DNA of 64,000 nucleotides from an uncultured Clostridia bacterium (lineage in GTDB: Bacteria > Bacillota > Clostridia > TANB77 > CAG-508): the NCBI GenBank assembly GCA_934130435.1, contig CAKOYB010000006.1:8192-72191 (forward strand), in the 5' to 3' direction. Each line of letters begins with the position of its first letter. Position 1 is the stretch's first letter. The position numbers and the translations under genes were made by a program. The notes under the pieces are model-generated. The model did no database searches. It saw nothing but the letters and a program-made list of their open reading frames with translations, and was not told the DNA's origin. Positions 45,797 to 53,480 of this stretch are shown here, one piece after another.

Positions 45797-46172
45797 TTAT
45801 TCTCCTCCTAATAACTCGGGATTATCTGTAATGTTTCCAATTACTTTTACTTTATAGTTATTTAATTCGCAATTATATAAAGCTAATAAATTTTCTTTTG
45901 ATTTTATAAAAAAGCAACCATTTTTAAACATTATTATTCCTTTTTCATATATGCATTCTCTTGTTATCTCAACTATATCGTTTTCCCATATTTCTTTTCC
46001 GTTTTTATCGTATAATCCGAGTAAATTGTCCTAATGTGTTTTCATTAACACAAGCCGTATAATTATCTTGTTTTATCATAGGTCTATTAAATTTATCTTG
46101 ATGTATAAAGTCTCCATATATCCAATCATTATTTGCGTTTGTTTTTCCTCTAAACTTTATCTCTCTATTCAT
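45797..46172 (-). CDS. YopX-family protein, needs +1 recoding at CGGA
   Basis: 124 residues after recoding. YopX proteins are common in Firmicutes phages; the function is unknown. The start MNREIKFRGKTNANNDWIYG is a YopX hallmark. Frame 0 stops at FTRIIR. At ACT-CGGA-TTA (46016-46019) the +1 frame gives TGLYDKNGKEIWENDIVE, the most conserved part of the family, where Gly is the expected residue. The tail VIGNITDNPELL is also typical. The total length is 3n+1. Confidence 0.88.
46016..46019 (-). other. CGGA +1 recoding site (YopX)
   Basis: Context TTT ACT CGGA TTA TAC. Frame 0 stops after three more codons. The +1 frame restores T-G-L-Y-D-K-N-G. Confidence 0.88.
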
Positions 46173-46627
46173 CTTCTCCTCCTACTTTATAGCAATTAGC
46201 CATATATCTTTCTTTTGTTAGTATTGTTTTTATTTCATCATTTTCACAAGTATCATCTGGTATCAAATGTGTTTCATCAACAAATATTAATTTTGGATAA
46301 TCTGAAAATCCTTCAAACATAGCAATATGTTTTACTTCTCTTCCATTTACAAAATCTCCGAACTTCTACTAAATCTATTATATTATCTGAAAAATTTTCT
46401 ACTGCAGCTGAATCAAACCAATCATGTTTGTAAAATCCATAATAAATAGCTCTTTTATTTACTGTATTTGCTTTTATTCCAATGGCTTTTACTATATCAC
46501 CTGTATTAAGCCTTACATAATCGTCTTTTCTTATATTATCTTGAACATATAATGCATACCCAACATTGCTATCATATTTCTTCAAATATTCTTTTCTACT
46601 TATACATCTTTTATTGATTTCTTCCAT
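46165..46627 (-). CDS. unknown phage protein, needs +1 recoding at CGGA
   Basis: 153 residues after recoding. Frame 0 ends in an unrelated basic tail (VRRFCKWKRSKTYCYV). At GTT-CGGA-GAT (46357-46360) the +1 frame gives VGDFVNGREVKHIAMFEGFS and ends by overlapping the YopX ATG by 8 nt. The phrase DLVEVGDFVNGREV is typical of small phage proteins with a beta-barrel-like core. The total length is 3n+1. Confidence 0.75.
46357..46360 (-). other. CGGA +1 recoding site
   Basis: Context GAA GTT CGGA GAT TTT. The +1 frame continues for 64 codons to the next gene. Confidence 0.8.
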
Positions 46628-46715
46628 ACAGCCCTCCTACATATTCCTCTAAATTTTCTATTTCAAATGGTAACCATTTTTCTATTGATTTTATTAATTC
46701 TTTTTGCTCTTCCAT
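46611..46715 (-). CDS. 34-residue peptide
   Basis: MEEQKELIKSIEKWLPFEIE..., with AGGAGG before the ATG. Overlaps the next gene by 17 nt. Unknown. Confidence 0.45.
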   Translation of the reverse strand: MEEQKELIKSIEKWLPFEIENLEEYVGGLYGRNQ

Positions 46716-46724
46716 ATATGCCTC

Positions 46725-47030
46725 CTATTCTTTTGGCATGTAGTAGACTTTTGGAATATTAAATATGTTTGGTTGTACACCTATATCTCCTTGCATTATT
46801 GCTGGTCCACCTTTCAGTTCCAAATAGCTTGAATATTTGCTAATTATTTCTTGCAACACTTCTTTTACTCTTTCTTCTGTTTTGTATTCGCCTAAAACAA
46901 CACTACCATTAGGGCCTTCATCTACATTAAACCAAGCACATACTTGTTTTTTATTTTGATAATGTACATTTATAGCTTGTACATTATCAAAATTTATGAT
47001 TATTTCTTCATCTTGACTTACTATTATCAC
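46725..47030 (-). CDS. unknown phage protein
   Basis: A 101-residue mixed alpha/beta protein (MIIVSQDEEIIINFDNVQAI; FNVDEGPNGSVVLGEY). Similar short proteins occur in phages and plasmids of Firmicutes. Unknown. Confidence 0.5.
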   Translation of the reverse strand: MIIVSQDEEIIINFDNVQAINVHYQNKKQVCAWFNVDEGPNGSVVLGEYKTEERVKEVLQEIISKYSSYLELKGGPAIMQGDIGVQPNIFNIPKVYYMPKE

Positions 47031-47043
47031 TTTTTATTCCTCC

Positions 47044-47193
47044 TTATTTAATCTCCTCAAAATAATATGTTCCATCTTCTATCTTTTTTAATTTCGTTTG
47101 ATATTTTCTTTTTTGAAAATTTGAACAGTCTTTTATCTCTTCACTTGCTTTTTCACAAGCTCCAAACTTTGAACAATTTATACATAATTTCAT
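47044..47193 (-). CDS. 49-residue Cys-rich peptide
   Basis: MKLCINCSKFGACEKASEEIKDC: four Cys in a zinc-knuckle-like spacing. Starts 4 nt before the end of the HNH gene. Confidence 0.5.
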   Translation of the reverse strand: MKLCINCSKFGACEKASEEIKDCSNFQKRKYQTKLKKIEDGTYYFEEIK

Positions 47194-47688
47194 CTTTCAA
47201 ATTCCTCAAACTTTCTAAATACTCTCTTGTTTCTCTCTTCTTTATGTTTTTTATATTCTATCCATTCTTCTGATGTCATTTTTTCTACTGGTATTTCTGT
47301 ATATTCTTCTACTTCTGGCAACTCAATCTTTTGAACATGTTTTATTCCTTCTGTTGTTAGTTCTGCTATGCCTAAATTAAACTTCCTTTTATATTCTTGA
47401 AACATTTCATTTATTTCTGCTTGTCTTTCTTTTGATTGTCTATTCAGCCATTGATGATTTATGTTTCTTAAAATTGCTCCATTCTCTTCCGTTGCTTTAC
47501 CTCCGTTTGCATTTTTCTAATATATGATGATATGTAAGTTCGTCCATTATTGTTCTTTGCTTTTTACTTTTATATCTTTTTTTCTCTGCTTCTATATCTT
47601 TTTTAGATCTTATCTCCAATTCTTCTATAAAACATTTTTTTCCGTATTTCATTATTAATGTTCTTTTTGCTCCCTTGTTTGAACTCAT
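47190..47688 (-). CDS. HNH endonuclease-like phage protein, needs +1 recoding at CGGA
   Basis: 165 residues after recoding. The two open stretches (63 and 71 codons) are one gene: frame 0 stops right after HHILEKCKRR, and the CGGA at 47502-47505 (AAA-CGGA-GGT) gives HHILEKCKGGKATEENGAIL, the core of HNH-type phage enzymes (HH, GG, T, ENGA), then NHQWL. The C-terminal 90 residues are charged (VEEYTEIPVEKMTSEEWIEY). Probably cuts DNA; a target is not known. The total length is 3n+1. Confidence 0.85.
47502..47505 (-). other. CGGA +1 recoding site (HNH gene)
   Basis: Context TGC AAA CGGA GGT AAA. Frame 0 is CGG AGG TAA. The +1 frame restores the conserved Gly-Gly of the HNH core. Confidence 0.87.
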
Positions 47689-47691
47689 AAT

Positions 47692-47889
47692 TTACCTCCT
47701 GTAAACTAATTGATCTAATTGTTTCTCTAACTTGTCTTCTGTTGTTGCAATAATATTTTTTCCAAAATCTTTTTGTTCCCACTTATCTATTGTTGTTTTA
47801 TAACTGCTTCCATTAGGGCATTTAACTTCAACTAATATGTATCTTTCGTATTCTTTTATTAATTTTTCATTTGGTTTTAGTTTTCGCAT
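47692..47889 (-). CDS. small unknown phage protein
   Basis: A 65-residue protein (MRKLKPNEKLIKEYERYILV), beginning inside the RusA gene end. Unknown function. Confidence 0.55.
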   Translation of the reverse strand: MRKLKPNEKLIKEYERYILVEVKCPNGSSYKTTIDKWEQKDFGKNIIATTEDKLEKQLDQLVYRR

Positions 47890-48296
47890 ATTTCCTCCAA
47901 TTCAACTAGTATTTTATTTTCTAAACCATACTCTTTTTTTATATTTAGTTCTATTACTTGGTTATCATCTTTATATGGTAAACCATTTAAACTGTCTAAT
48001 ATTCCTTTTGCTATGTTATCTACATCTGGCTTTTTTATATATGCTTTTCCATCTAATTCTTTTGCTTTCTTTTTACTTGTACTTACTGGTGGTTTAAATA
48101 TTGCTATTATTTTTGCTTTAAATGGATTGTAACTTGCTTCTTCTGAAACGTTATATTTGTTTATAAATGCACTTCTTATAGTTTGTTCAAAGTCTTTTGT
48201 TTTCTTGGGTGTGTAAGTTGTATGAGTCTTTGTATTATATCTTGGTCTTTCTTTTCCAATTGCTTTTTCTTGTATTTCAAAACTGTATTTTCTCAT
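47877..48296 (-). CDS. rusA: RusA-family Holliday junction resolvase
   Basis: A 139-residue dimeric resolvase that cuts four-way junctions. Acidic active-site motif KKPDVDNIAKGILDSLNG followed by YKDDNQVIELNIKKEYG. The start was placed at ATG 48296 (GGAGAG upstream), overlapping the stop of the double-CGGA gene by 4 nt. Confidence 0.88.
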   Translation of the reverse strand: MRKYSFEIQEKAIGKERPRYNTKTHTTYTPKKTKDFEQTIRSAFINKYNVSEEASYNPFKAKIIAIFKPPVSTSKKKAKELDGKAYIKKPDVDNIAKGILDSLNGLPYKDDNQVIELNIKKEYGLENKILVELEEICEN

Positions 48297-48462
48297 ATCT
48301 TTTGTTGCTCTCCTTTCAAAATATGTTTGCAAAATTCTAGTCCACTCATATTTTTAAATTTTATATATATTTCACATTGTCTTGGTCCGCACCACGTTGG
48401 CTCAGCAAGTCCGAGTACATCCGAGTGCACATATTTTTTCTAAATACTTCGCACTCTTTCAT
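48293..48462 (-). CDS. 55-residue Cys-rich protein with two CGGA recoding sites
   Basis: Starts ATG at 48462. The zero frame leaves the protein after NMCT. Reading CGGA at 48420-48423 as one unit gives C-T-G-C-T, and a second CGGA at 48410-48413 gives CTGLAEPTWCGPRQCEIYIKF, ending 4 nt into rusA. Total length is 170 nt, that is 3n+2, exactly as two +1 events require. The restored pattern C-x2-C-x8-C-x4-C resembles a zinc knuckle. Function unknown. Confidence 0.78.
48410..48413 (-). other. CGGA +1 recoding site (second of two)
   Basis: Context TGT ACT CGGA CTT GCT, three codons after the first site in the same gene. Confidence 0.82.
48420..48423 (-). other. CGGA +1 recoding site (first of two)
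   Basis: Context TGC ACT CGGA TGT ACT. Without recoding here the Cys-rich core is lost. Confidence 0.82.
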
Positions 48463-48755
48463 ATCTTTTTACCATATTCCAAAATATAATTTTCTTCTTC
48501 CTCTCTCCTTGACTGCTCTGTTTCACTATCTTTTAATTCAGGATATTTCTCTAAAAATTTTCTTCTATGTCTTGTTATTGATTCAAAGCTTATTCCTTTA
48601 TATTTCATTCCTTGTAGTACTTGACCAAATGCTGTTCCTTGATTACACGGTAACATTTCTATTAATGTTTGTTGTACTAAATACCAATCATCTTTTCTTG
48701 CCAATTCATCTCTTTCTAGTATCTTATAAACTACTTTTTTAGTATTTTTATTCAA
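48459..48755 (-). CDS. unknown phage replication-region protein
   Basis: A 98-residue helical protein (WYLVQQTLIEMLPCNQGTAFGQVLQGMKYKGISFESITRHRRKF). It resembles small proteins encoded between helicase loader and resolvase in Firmicutes phages. Possibly DNA-binding. Confidence 0.55.
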   Translation of the reverse strand: MNKNTKKVVYKILERDELARKDDWYLVQQTLIEMLPCNQGTAFGQVLQGMKYKGISFESITRHRRKFLEKYPELKDSETEQSRREEEENYILEYGKKI

Positions 48756-48767
48756 CTAAATCCCTCC

Positions 48768-49040
48768 TTAGTTTGTATACAAACTATTAAAATCTATTGT
48801 TTTATAATTTCTTTGTTCATAGTTTGAATAAGCATATTTACTTGTCTGTTCATTTCTTACTTGTGCTATATTAGGCATAAATTGATTTGTTTTTATTTGA
48901 AAATCTATATTCTTTAAATATTCTTCTTGGTTTATATCTTTTAAATTCTCATACCAAAATCTTAATTTTTCTGTTTCAAATTTAATGTTATAAGCATTTT
49001 GTAATCTATGTATTCCTTCCATGAATTCTGATTTATTCAT
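48768..49040 (-). CDS. helicase loader-like protein (G39P type)
   Basis: A 90-residue protein of the loader/inhibitor-of-helicase type: MEGIHRLQNAYNIKFETEKLRFWYENLKDINQEEYLKNIDFQ in the family pattern, with a disordered C-terminus that would contact the helicase. It overlaps the DnaD-like gene by 8 nt, which fits initiation of replication. Confidence 0.72.
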   Translation of the reverse strand: MNKSEFMEGIHRLQNAYNIKFETEKLRFWYENLKDINQEEYLKNIDFQIKTNQFMPNIAQVRNEQTSKYAYSNYEQRNYKTIDFNSLYTN

Positions 49041-49647
49041 TTAAAAACTCCTCCTCTGCCGTATTATTTTTATTTTTGTTTTCATTTTTAGCATCTGATA
49101 GAGTTTTTACACCAGCCTTATTCCAGTTATTCAAAATTGCCTTTATGTATGATAATGACCTTTTGTTTGCTTCTACACTTATTTGCATTGCATATATAAC
49201 AATGTCTTTGTTTAAATCCTTAGTGTAATCACTTAAAATCTCTAGTCCAAATGGTGTTATACTCCCTATGTTGTTATTGTAAAATTCAATAACTTCTTGT
49301 AAACCGTCAGCACAACTGTCGTTTACATTGTTATTTTCATTTACATTTACATTATCATTAACATTTTCATTTACATTTACATTAGTTCCTATTTTGCTTG
49401 TTCTTTGCTTATCTTTTGCTTCTGTTTTGCTTTTCTTTTGCTTACCATTTTCATATTTTTTATAATTAGCATCTAATTGCGGTTTTACTAAAGAAAATAT
49501 TGCTTTAGCTATTCCTTTTAACTCTATCTCTTCTTGTTCTAATGCATATATAGAAATTGCTTTATAAACAGCTAGTTGTTCTAATTCTGGAATCTCTTTT
49601 ATAGCTTCATAAAAACTTCTATAAAATATATAACTATCTCTTGCCAT
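49033..49647 (-). CDS. DnaD-like replication initiation protein
   Basis: A 204-residue protein. The N-terminal DUF6291-type domain (RDSYIFYRSFYEAIKEIPELEQLAVYKAISIYA) is followed by a low-complexity linker of NVNENVNDN repeats (residues about 97-117) and a DnaD-type C-terminal domain (VIEFYNNNIGSITPFGLEIL...YIKAILNNWNKAGV). It likely loads the helicase at the phage origin. Start at ATG 49647 after GAGGAG. Confidence 0.82.
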   Translation of the reverse strand: MARDSYIFYRSFYEAIKEIPELEQLAVYKAISIYALEQEEIELKGIAKAIFSLVKPQLDANYKKYENGKQKKSKTEAKDKQRTSKIGTNVNVNENVNDNVNVNENNNVNDSCADGLQEVIEFYNNNIGSITPFGLEILSDYTKDLNKDIVIYAMQISVEANKRSLSYIKAILNNWNKAGVKTLSDAKNENKNKNNTAEEEFLNE

Positions 49648-49689
49648 ATTTTTCTCCTCTTGTAACATTAAAGGGATAAAACTTATGTC

Positions 49690-50092
49690 TTATCCCTTGA
49701 TGTATGATTTTCCTATTATTTTTATAAATTCTTCTCTTGTGTGTTCTTTTTCAAATTCTTTTTGAGTATAAATTCTCAATTGATTTATTATTGCTTCATT
49801 AGAATGACATTTAGGGCATATAAGTTTAACGAATTTATATTTAATACTTCTTTTACGATTACTTCCGCCATATACTTCATGTGGATCTAATCTATTGCTG
49901 TATTGTCCGCAATATTCACATATGCCACTTTTTACTATATCCTTATCTCTTTGTCTTTCTAACTTTGCTAATTTATTGCTTTTCTTTTTGATGTGTCCGC
50001 TTTTAGGCGGACATTTACTATTATCTAGTCCGCTTTTCCTTTTTTATCTTTGGTACTGGATTAAAACTCTTACTTAAATCTTTTACTATCAT
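49690..50092 (-). CDS. Cys4/HNH endonuclease-like phage protein, needs +1 recoding at CGGA
   Basis: 133 residues after recoding. Frame 0 gives only 23 residues. At AAG-CGGA-CTA (50029-50032) the +1 frame continues GLDNSKCPPKSGHIKKKSNK and includes CEYCGQYSNRLDPHEVYGGS and CPKCHSNEAI, a treble-clef HNH core with DPHE as metal-binding and catalytic segment. The start ATG at 50092 overlaps the next gene by 4 nt. The total length is 3n+1. Confidence 0.82.
50029..50032 (-). other. CGGA +1 recoding site (Cys4/HNH gene)
   Basis: Context GAA AAG CGGA CTA GAT. Frame 0 stops after three codons, removing the whole catalytic part. Confidence 0.85.
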
Positions 50093-50619
50093 TTCCAACT
50101 CCCAAGTAGGCTGTCTAGTTCTGCTTGTGGTTTAGTCTCTATGTTGTAACTTTTAGCTAAATCTACTATTAAATTAATTAATAAGCTCATTTCTTTGCTA
50201 TCATAGGTGCTTGAACCATAGTAGCAATGTACTTTTATGCATTTATCTTTTCTCGATACTTCTTGTACTAAAAATCCTAGTCCTTGTCTTTCCCAAATTC
50301 TTTTAAATTTATCAAAAGTACTTTCTTGAATTATAAAGGGCTCAAAACTGCCTATCTGTAAAATTGCATCTTTGTAAACTTCTTCTTTAGTTACAATACT
50401 TTCTTTTGATAATTCCTTTGCTATCTTGTCACACAATACCCAGCAATACGAATTTGCATCTAAGCTTCGTTTTTTTCGCCATTTTTTTATATCAATTGTT
50501 AATTTATCGTCTTTAAGATTTTCTATTGAATTTAGGCAATCTCGTTCGTTTAGTAACAATGTTATTTTAGGTTTCTTGCTCATATAATCTATTGATATAT
50601 CTTGTATTGTTCCTGTCAT
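50089..50619 (-). CDS. phage recombination protein, NinB-like
   Basis: A 176-residue protein with KKWRKKRSLDANSYCWVLCDKIAKEL, the pattern of NinB-like and related phage DNA recombination proteins, and a C-terminal half with FDKFKRIWERQGLGF. Its place beside SpoVG, exonuclease and annealase genes supports a recombination role. Confidence 0.65.
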   Translation of the reverse strand: MTGTIQDISIDYMSKKPKITLLLNERDCLNSIENLKDDKLTIDIKKWRKKRSLDANSYCWVLCDKIAKELSKESIVTKEEVYKDAILQIGSFEPFIIQESTFDKFKRIWERQGLGFLVQEVSRKDKCIKVHCYYGSSTYDSKEMSLLINLIVDLAKSYNIETKPQAELDSLLGSWK

Positions 50620-50631
50620 AGTTTTGTACCT

Positions 50632-50931
50632 CTAAAATGGTAAATCTCTTTGTTGAACTTCAGTTGTCTTAAACTCTTGCAACTTTCTTTCATACTCTTG
50701 CAACACCGTACATTGTATCTGCTCTCTTGTCTCTTTATCTGTTGGAAAAGCTATATCTTTGTATTCTCCGTTTGGAGTTTTTCTGTTTGGCATTGCTACA
50801 AAATAACCATTAGTTCCTTCAAATACTTTTAATCCTTTTACTACAAAACATCCTTCTATAATTAAAGTGGCTGTTGCTACTTGTTTTGTTGTTGGATTTT
50901 CTATTATATAAACCTCGCTTCTTATTTGCAT
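50632..50931 (-). CDS. spoVG: SpoVG-family protein
   Basis: A 99-residue SpoVG domain (ATLIIEGCFVVKGLKVFEGTNGYFVAMPNRKTPNGEYKDIAFP). SpoVG proteins bind nucleic acids; phage copies are commonly encoded within recombination clusters, as here. Lysogen effects on the host SpoVG pathway are conceivable but not shown. Confidence 0.88.
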   Translation of the reverse strand: MQIRSEVYIIENPTTKQVATATLIIEGCFVVKGLKVFEGTNGYFVAMPNRKTPNGEYKDIAFPTDKETREQIQCTVLQEYERKLQEFKTTEVQQRDLPF

Positions 50932-50933
50932 TT

Positions 50934-51509
50934 TTATTCCTCCTTTGGAAATCTACCAGTTTTTAAACATTCACTTAATATCTTTAACTTTGGTAAATAT
51001 TCATTATTGATAAAATCTTCATTGTAATCTATTTTGTTAAATTTAATTCTGTCTATATCTATTTCATTAAAGTAATTCTTATAGTCATTTTCTTCTAGTG
51101 CATAAGAAACTATATATAAGTTTCTTGTGTTAAATGCATACATCTCAACCTGTGCTTGTCTCCAATATTGTTTTGATACTTTAAATTCTTTTTGTGCATT
51201 ATGTGTTTTTATTTCATAGATACAGTCTTTGGTATTTCCATCTAGGTTTACTCTTAATCTGTCTATTATTATCTGTTTGTCCATTTCTAAGTCTGGAATA
51301 TTTAATGCTAATAATATTTTATGTTCATAATTATTTCCTGCTTTTGTTGCTTCTGTGCTAAAACTATTTTTATTTAAAGATAATTTCTCAAGCCACCATT
51401 TTTCAAATGTTTTAGTTCTCCAATTACCTACTACCATACTTGTATCTGATGCACCTATGTAATAACTTCTATCTTGACTTTGTATCAATATTTGATAAAT
51501 CTCTTTCAA
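50934..51509 (-). CDS. YqaJ-type viral exonuclease
   Basis: A 191-residue recombination exonuclease of the lambda-exo/YqaJ type. Motifs: YYIGASDTSMVVGN, AGNNYEHKILLALN, and the catalytic part LRVNLDGNTKDCIYEIKTHNAQKEF. It works with the annealase gene that overlaps its start. The start codon is uncertain (TTG at 51509 or later), since the first conserved residues begin about residue 15. Confidence 0.82.
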   Translation of the reverse strand: MKEIYQILIQSQDRSYYIGASDTSMVVGNWRTKTFEKWWLEKLSLNKNSFSTEATKAGNNYEHKILLALNIPDLEMDKQIIIDRLRVNLDGNTKDCIYEIKTHNAQKEFKVSKQYWRQAQVEMYAFNTRNLYIVSYALEENDYKNYFNEIDIDRIKFNKIDYNEDFINNEYLPKLKILSECLKTGRFPKEE

Positions 51510-52116
51510 AATTATTTAAAGTATCAAAATAGCTAAATATTGCTTTTACTTCATCTTCTGTTTTATGAAGTCTTTCAGCAATTTCTTTTACTGTTAATCC
51601 ATCTTTTAGTTTTTGTGTATAAATCTGTTGACATCTTTCTTTAATTTTAAATATGTCATGTTTTGATAAATCATCTTCCCAGTTGTTCTTAGATTCTTTT
51701 AATTCTTCTTTAAGCCATAAGTCAAACCCTAGCCCTTTTCTTATTGCAATTCCTTTAACAAATAATCTCGTTTGAGTAGTCCATAGTCTTAGTTGCGACA
51801 TTGAATTATCTTTTACTGGGTTAGATCCATTCATTACTGGTCCTCTTTGTATCCATTCATCATCATCTACAACAATTCTTATTTCTGTTTCATATACCCT
51901 GTTTATATTACCTTTAGAGTCTGTGAATTCTTTTTCTGACATACATAAACTACTACCTGTATATTCGTTTGCAATTGGCTCAAAATATACTTTTTCTGCT
52001 CCATTTTCATGTAATAAATCTATTACTTTTGCCCAATTTAAATAATCTGCTCCATCTCTTTTTTCTGTCCATTGGCTTACATCTAATTTTCTTAATTCTT
52101 CATAACTGCTTAACAT
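51469..52116 (-). CDS. single-strand annealing protein, DUF1071 (Sak) type
   Basis: A 215-residue Rad52-like annealase. Conserved part: WTEKRDGADYLNWAKVIDLL and VKDNSMSQLRLWTTQTRLFVKGIAIRKGLGFDLWL. It anneals resected phage DNA in partnership with the exonuclease. The start was placed at the ATG at 52116 (GGGAGG upstream), overlapping the 41-residue gene by 7 nt. Confidence 0.85.
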   Translation of the reverse strand: MLSSYEELRKLDVSQWTEKRDGADYLNWAKVIDLLHENGAEKVYFEPIANEYTGSSLCMSEKEFTDSKGNINRVYETEIRIVVDDDEWIQRGPVMNGSNPVKDNSMSQLRLWTTQTRLFVKGIAIRKGLGFDLWLKEELKESKNNWEDDLSKHDIFKIKERCQQIYTQKLKDGLTVKEIAERLHKTEDEVKAIFSYFDTLNNFERDLSNIDTKSR

Positions 52117-52235
52117 TCTATATCCTCCCAATTTAAATCTTGTTGTTCTAACAAATAATTGTTATAATCGTCTATCTCTTTTTGAGTTCTACATTCTGGC
52201 CATTCTGTAACCATTCTGTTTTCTAATTGCTCCAT
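52110..52235 (-). CDS. 41-residue acidic peptide
   Basis: MEQLENRMVTEWPECRTQKE..., directly before the annealase gene. Unknown. The region 52,236-52,304 upstream has no gene of support. Confidence 0.45.
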   Translation of the reverse strand: MEQLENRMVTEWPECRTQKEIDDYNNYLLEQQDLNWEDIEC

Positions 52236-52304
52236 ACTTGACTTTCCTTTCTTATCCGTGCTATAATAAACACAAATGAATATATTATTTAATTTTATTT
52301 AGAA

Positions 52305-52553
52305 CTAGTCTTTGATTGCCGTCTTAGCTAGTTCATTTATTTTTCTTAAAGCAAGTTTGTCATTGCTGTATGTATTTCTTTGTGATACTAACTTTATTTC
52401 TTTTAAAGTATTTCTTAATATTCTGTTTTCTTCTAGTAATATCATTTGATTATTTTTAAGTATTCTTTCGGTTTCTTCTTGATTTTCGGTTTTTACTTTT
52501 AATTCAGTGCATCTATTACATATTGCTTTGTAATCATTTTTATTTATAAACAT
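52305..52553 (-). CDS. small coiled-coil phage protein
   Basis: An 82-residue helical protein (KVKTENQEETERILKNNQMIL; NDKLALRKINELAKTAIKD). It begins the early operon region with a GGAGG ribosome binding site. Unknown. Confidence 0.55.
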   Translation of the reverse strand: MFINKNDYKAICNRCTELKVKTENQEETERILKNNQMILLEENRILRNTLKEIKLVSQRNTYSNDKLALRKINELAKTAIKD

Positions 52554-52568
52554 TTTCCTTCCTCCTTT

Positions 52569-52751
52569 CTAAAATAAACTTGTTAAATACTTGTCCAACC
52601 TGTTTAGTCGCTTATTTATTCTTTGGTATATATTTACACCAAAACATTGATAACTTATTAATTGTATTAACATTGCTAGTCCTATAGTTCCTATTACTTC
52701 TAGTATTGTTGTTATAGTACATGCTATTACATCTAACCAATAATTAATCAT
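52569..52751 (-). CDS. small membrane phage protein
   Basis: A 60-residue protein with two hydrophobic helices (VIACTITTILEVIGTIGLAML), starting ATG at 52751 after GGAGAG. Unknown. Confidence 0.55.
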   Translation of the reverse strand: MINYWLDVIACTITTILEVIGTIGLAMLIQLISYQCFGVNIYQRINKRLNRLDKYLTSLF

Positions 52752-52902
52752 TTGTATCACTCTCCTTTTGTGAATATAAGATTTCACATCCTATTTTGTT
52801 AAATTCTTCATATACAAGTTGTCTCTCTTCCTCTGATTTTGGAAGATAAGTATCGTCTACCAAAACGCTTGTATTTCCTAGGTTAAAACTTTTTATTATC
52901 AT
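52744..52902 (-). CDS. 52-residue phage peptide
   Basis: MIIKSFNLGNTSVLVDDTYL..., acidic with one Cys, GGAG before the ATG. Overlaps the membrane gene by 8 nt. Unknown. Confidence 0.5.
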   Translation of the reverse strand: MIIKSFNLGNTSVLVDDTYLPKSEEERQLVYEEFNKIGCEILYSQKESDTND

Positions 52903-52971
52903 TCCAAAATCAACTCCTTTCTTAATCTGTATTCAGCCAACTTGTACTTTATTTTTATTATCTCTATAATT

Positions 52972-53058
52972 CTATTTAAGTAATACTGCTATTAAACTAG
53001 CTATTGAAAAACCTAATGTAAACCAACTTAATCCGTTAGGCTTATTATTATCTCCCAT
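52972..53058 (-). CDS. 28-residue membrane peptide
   Basis: MGDNNKPNGLSWFTLGFSIA then SLIAVLLK, one short hydrophobic helix. GGGAG lies before the ATG. Includes AAC-GGA in normal phase. Confidence 0.4.
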   Translation of the reverse strand: MGDNNKPNGLSWFTLGFSIASLIAVLLK

Positions 53059-53102
53059 TCTTCTCCCTCACTATTCCTAACTTATTTATTATTTTGTACT
53101 TT

Positions 53103-53118
53103 GCACAATATTTTGTGC
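53103..53118. promoter_or_regulatory. lysogeny operator copy 1
   Basis: Palindrome GCACAATATTTTGTGC, overlapping the 3' end of the Cro-like gene. An identical copy is at 53335-53350. Confidence 0.7.
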
Positions 53119-53313
53119 TTATTTGTTAAAAAAAATAGTTGAAACTTTTTTATTTAACGCATTTGCTATTTTTTCCATAATTTCATATGTAACATTTGTA
53201 TTAGCTCCTGTTTCAATAGATGATATTGTATTTCTTGAAACCTCTGATTTTCTAGCCAATTCTTCTTGTGTTAAATGTTCTTTTTCTCTGTATTCTTTTA
53301 CTTTATTCTTCAT
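53119..53313 (-). CDS. Cro-like HTH regulator
   Basis: A 64-residue XRE-type HTH (VKEYREKEHLTQEELARKSE, VSRNTISSIETGANTNVTYE), transcribed away from the repressor gene. The start was placed at ATG 53313 (AGGTG upstream). The divergent arrangement with the CI-like gene and shared operators is that of a lytic/lysogenic switch. Confidence 0.82.
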   Translation of the reverse strand: MKNKVKEYREKEHLTQEELARKSEVSRNTISSIETGANTNVTYEIMEKIANALNKKVSTIFFNK

Positions 53314-53334
53314 TTTCAACACCTCTTTTCTTTT

Positions 53335-53350
53335 GCACAATATTTTGTGC
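53335..53350. promoter_or_regulatory. lysogeny operator copy 2
   Basis: GCACAATATTTTGTGC in the divergent region. Related half-sites are at 53385-53400 (TATTTTGTGC) and 53437-53452 (GCACATTCTATTGTAC), close to the repressor promoter (TATAAT at 53461). Confidence 0.72.
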
Positions 53351-53480
53351 TTTGTGAGTATATTATATATCAAAAAAATTTTTTGTCAACTATTTTGTGC
53401 ATTTTTTTTAAATTTTTTTTAAACTATTGATTTTTTGCACATTCTATTGTACAATATTCTTATAATAAGGAGTGAAAAAA

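Noticed and set aside
49330..49390. Repeat NVNENVNDN as a regulatory DNA repeat
   Set aside because: It is a low-complexity linker inside the DnaD-like protein, common in this family.
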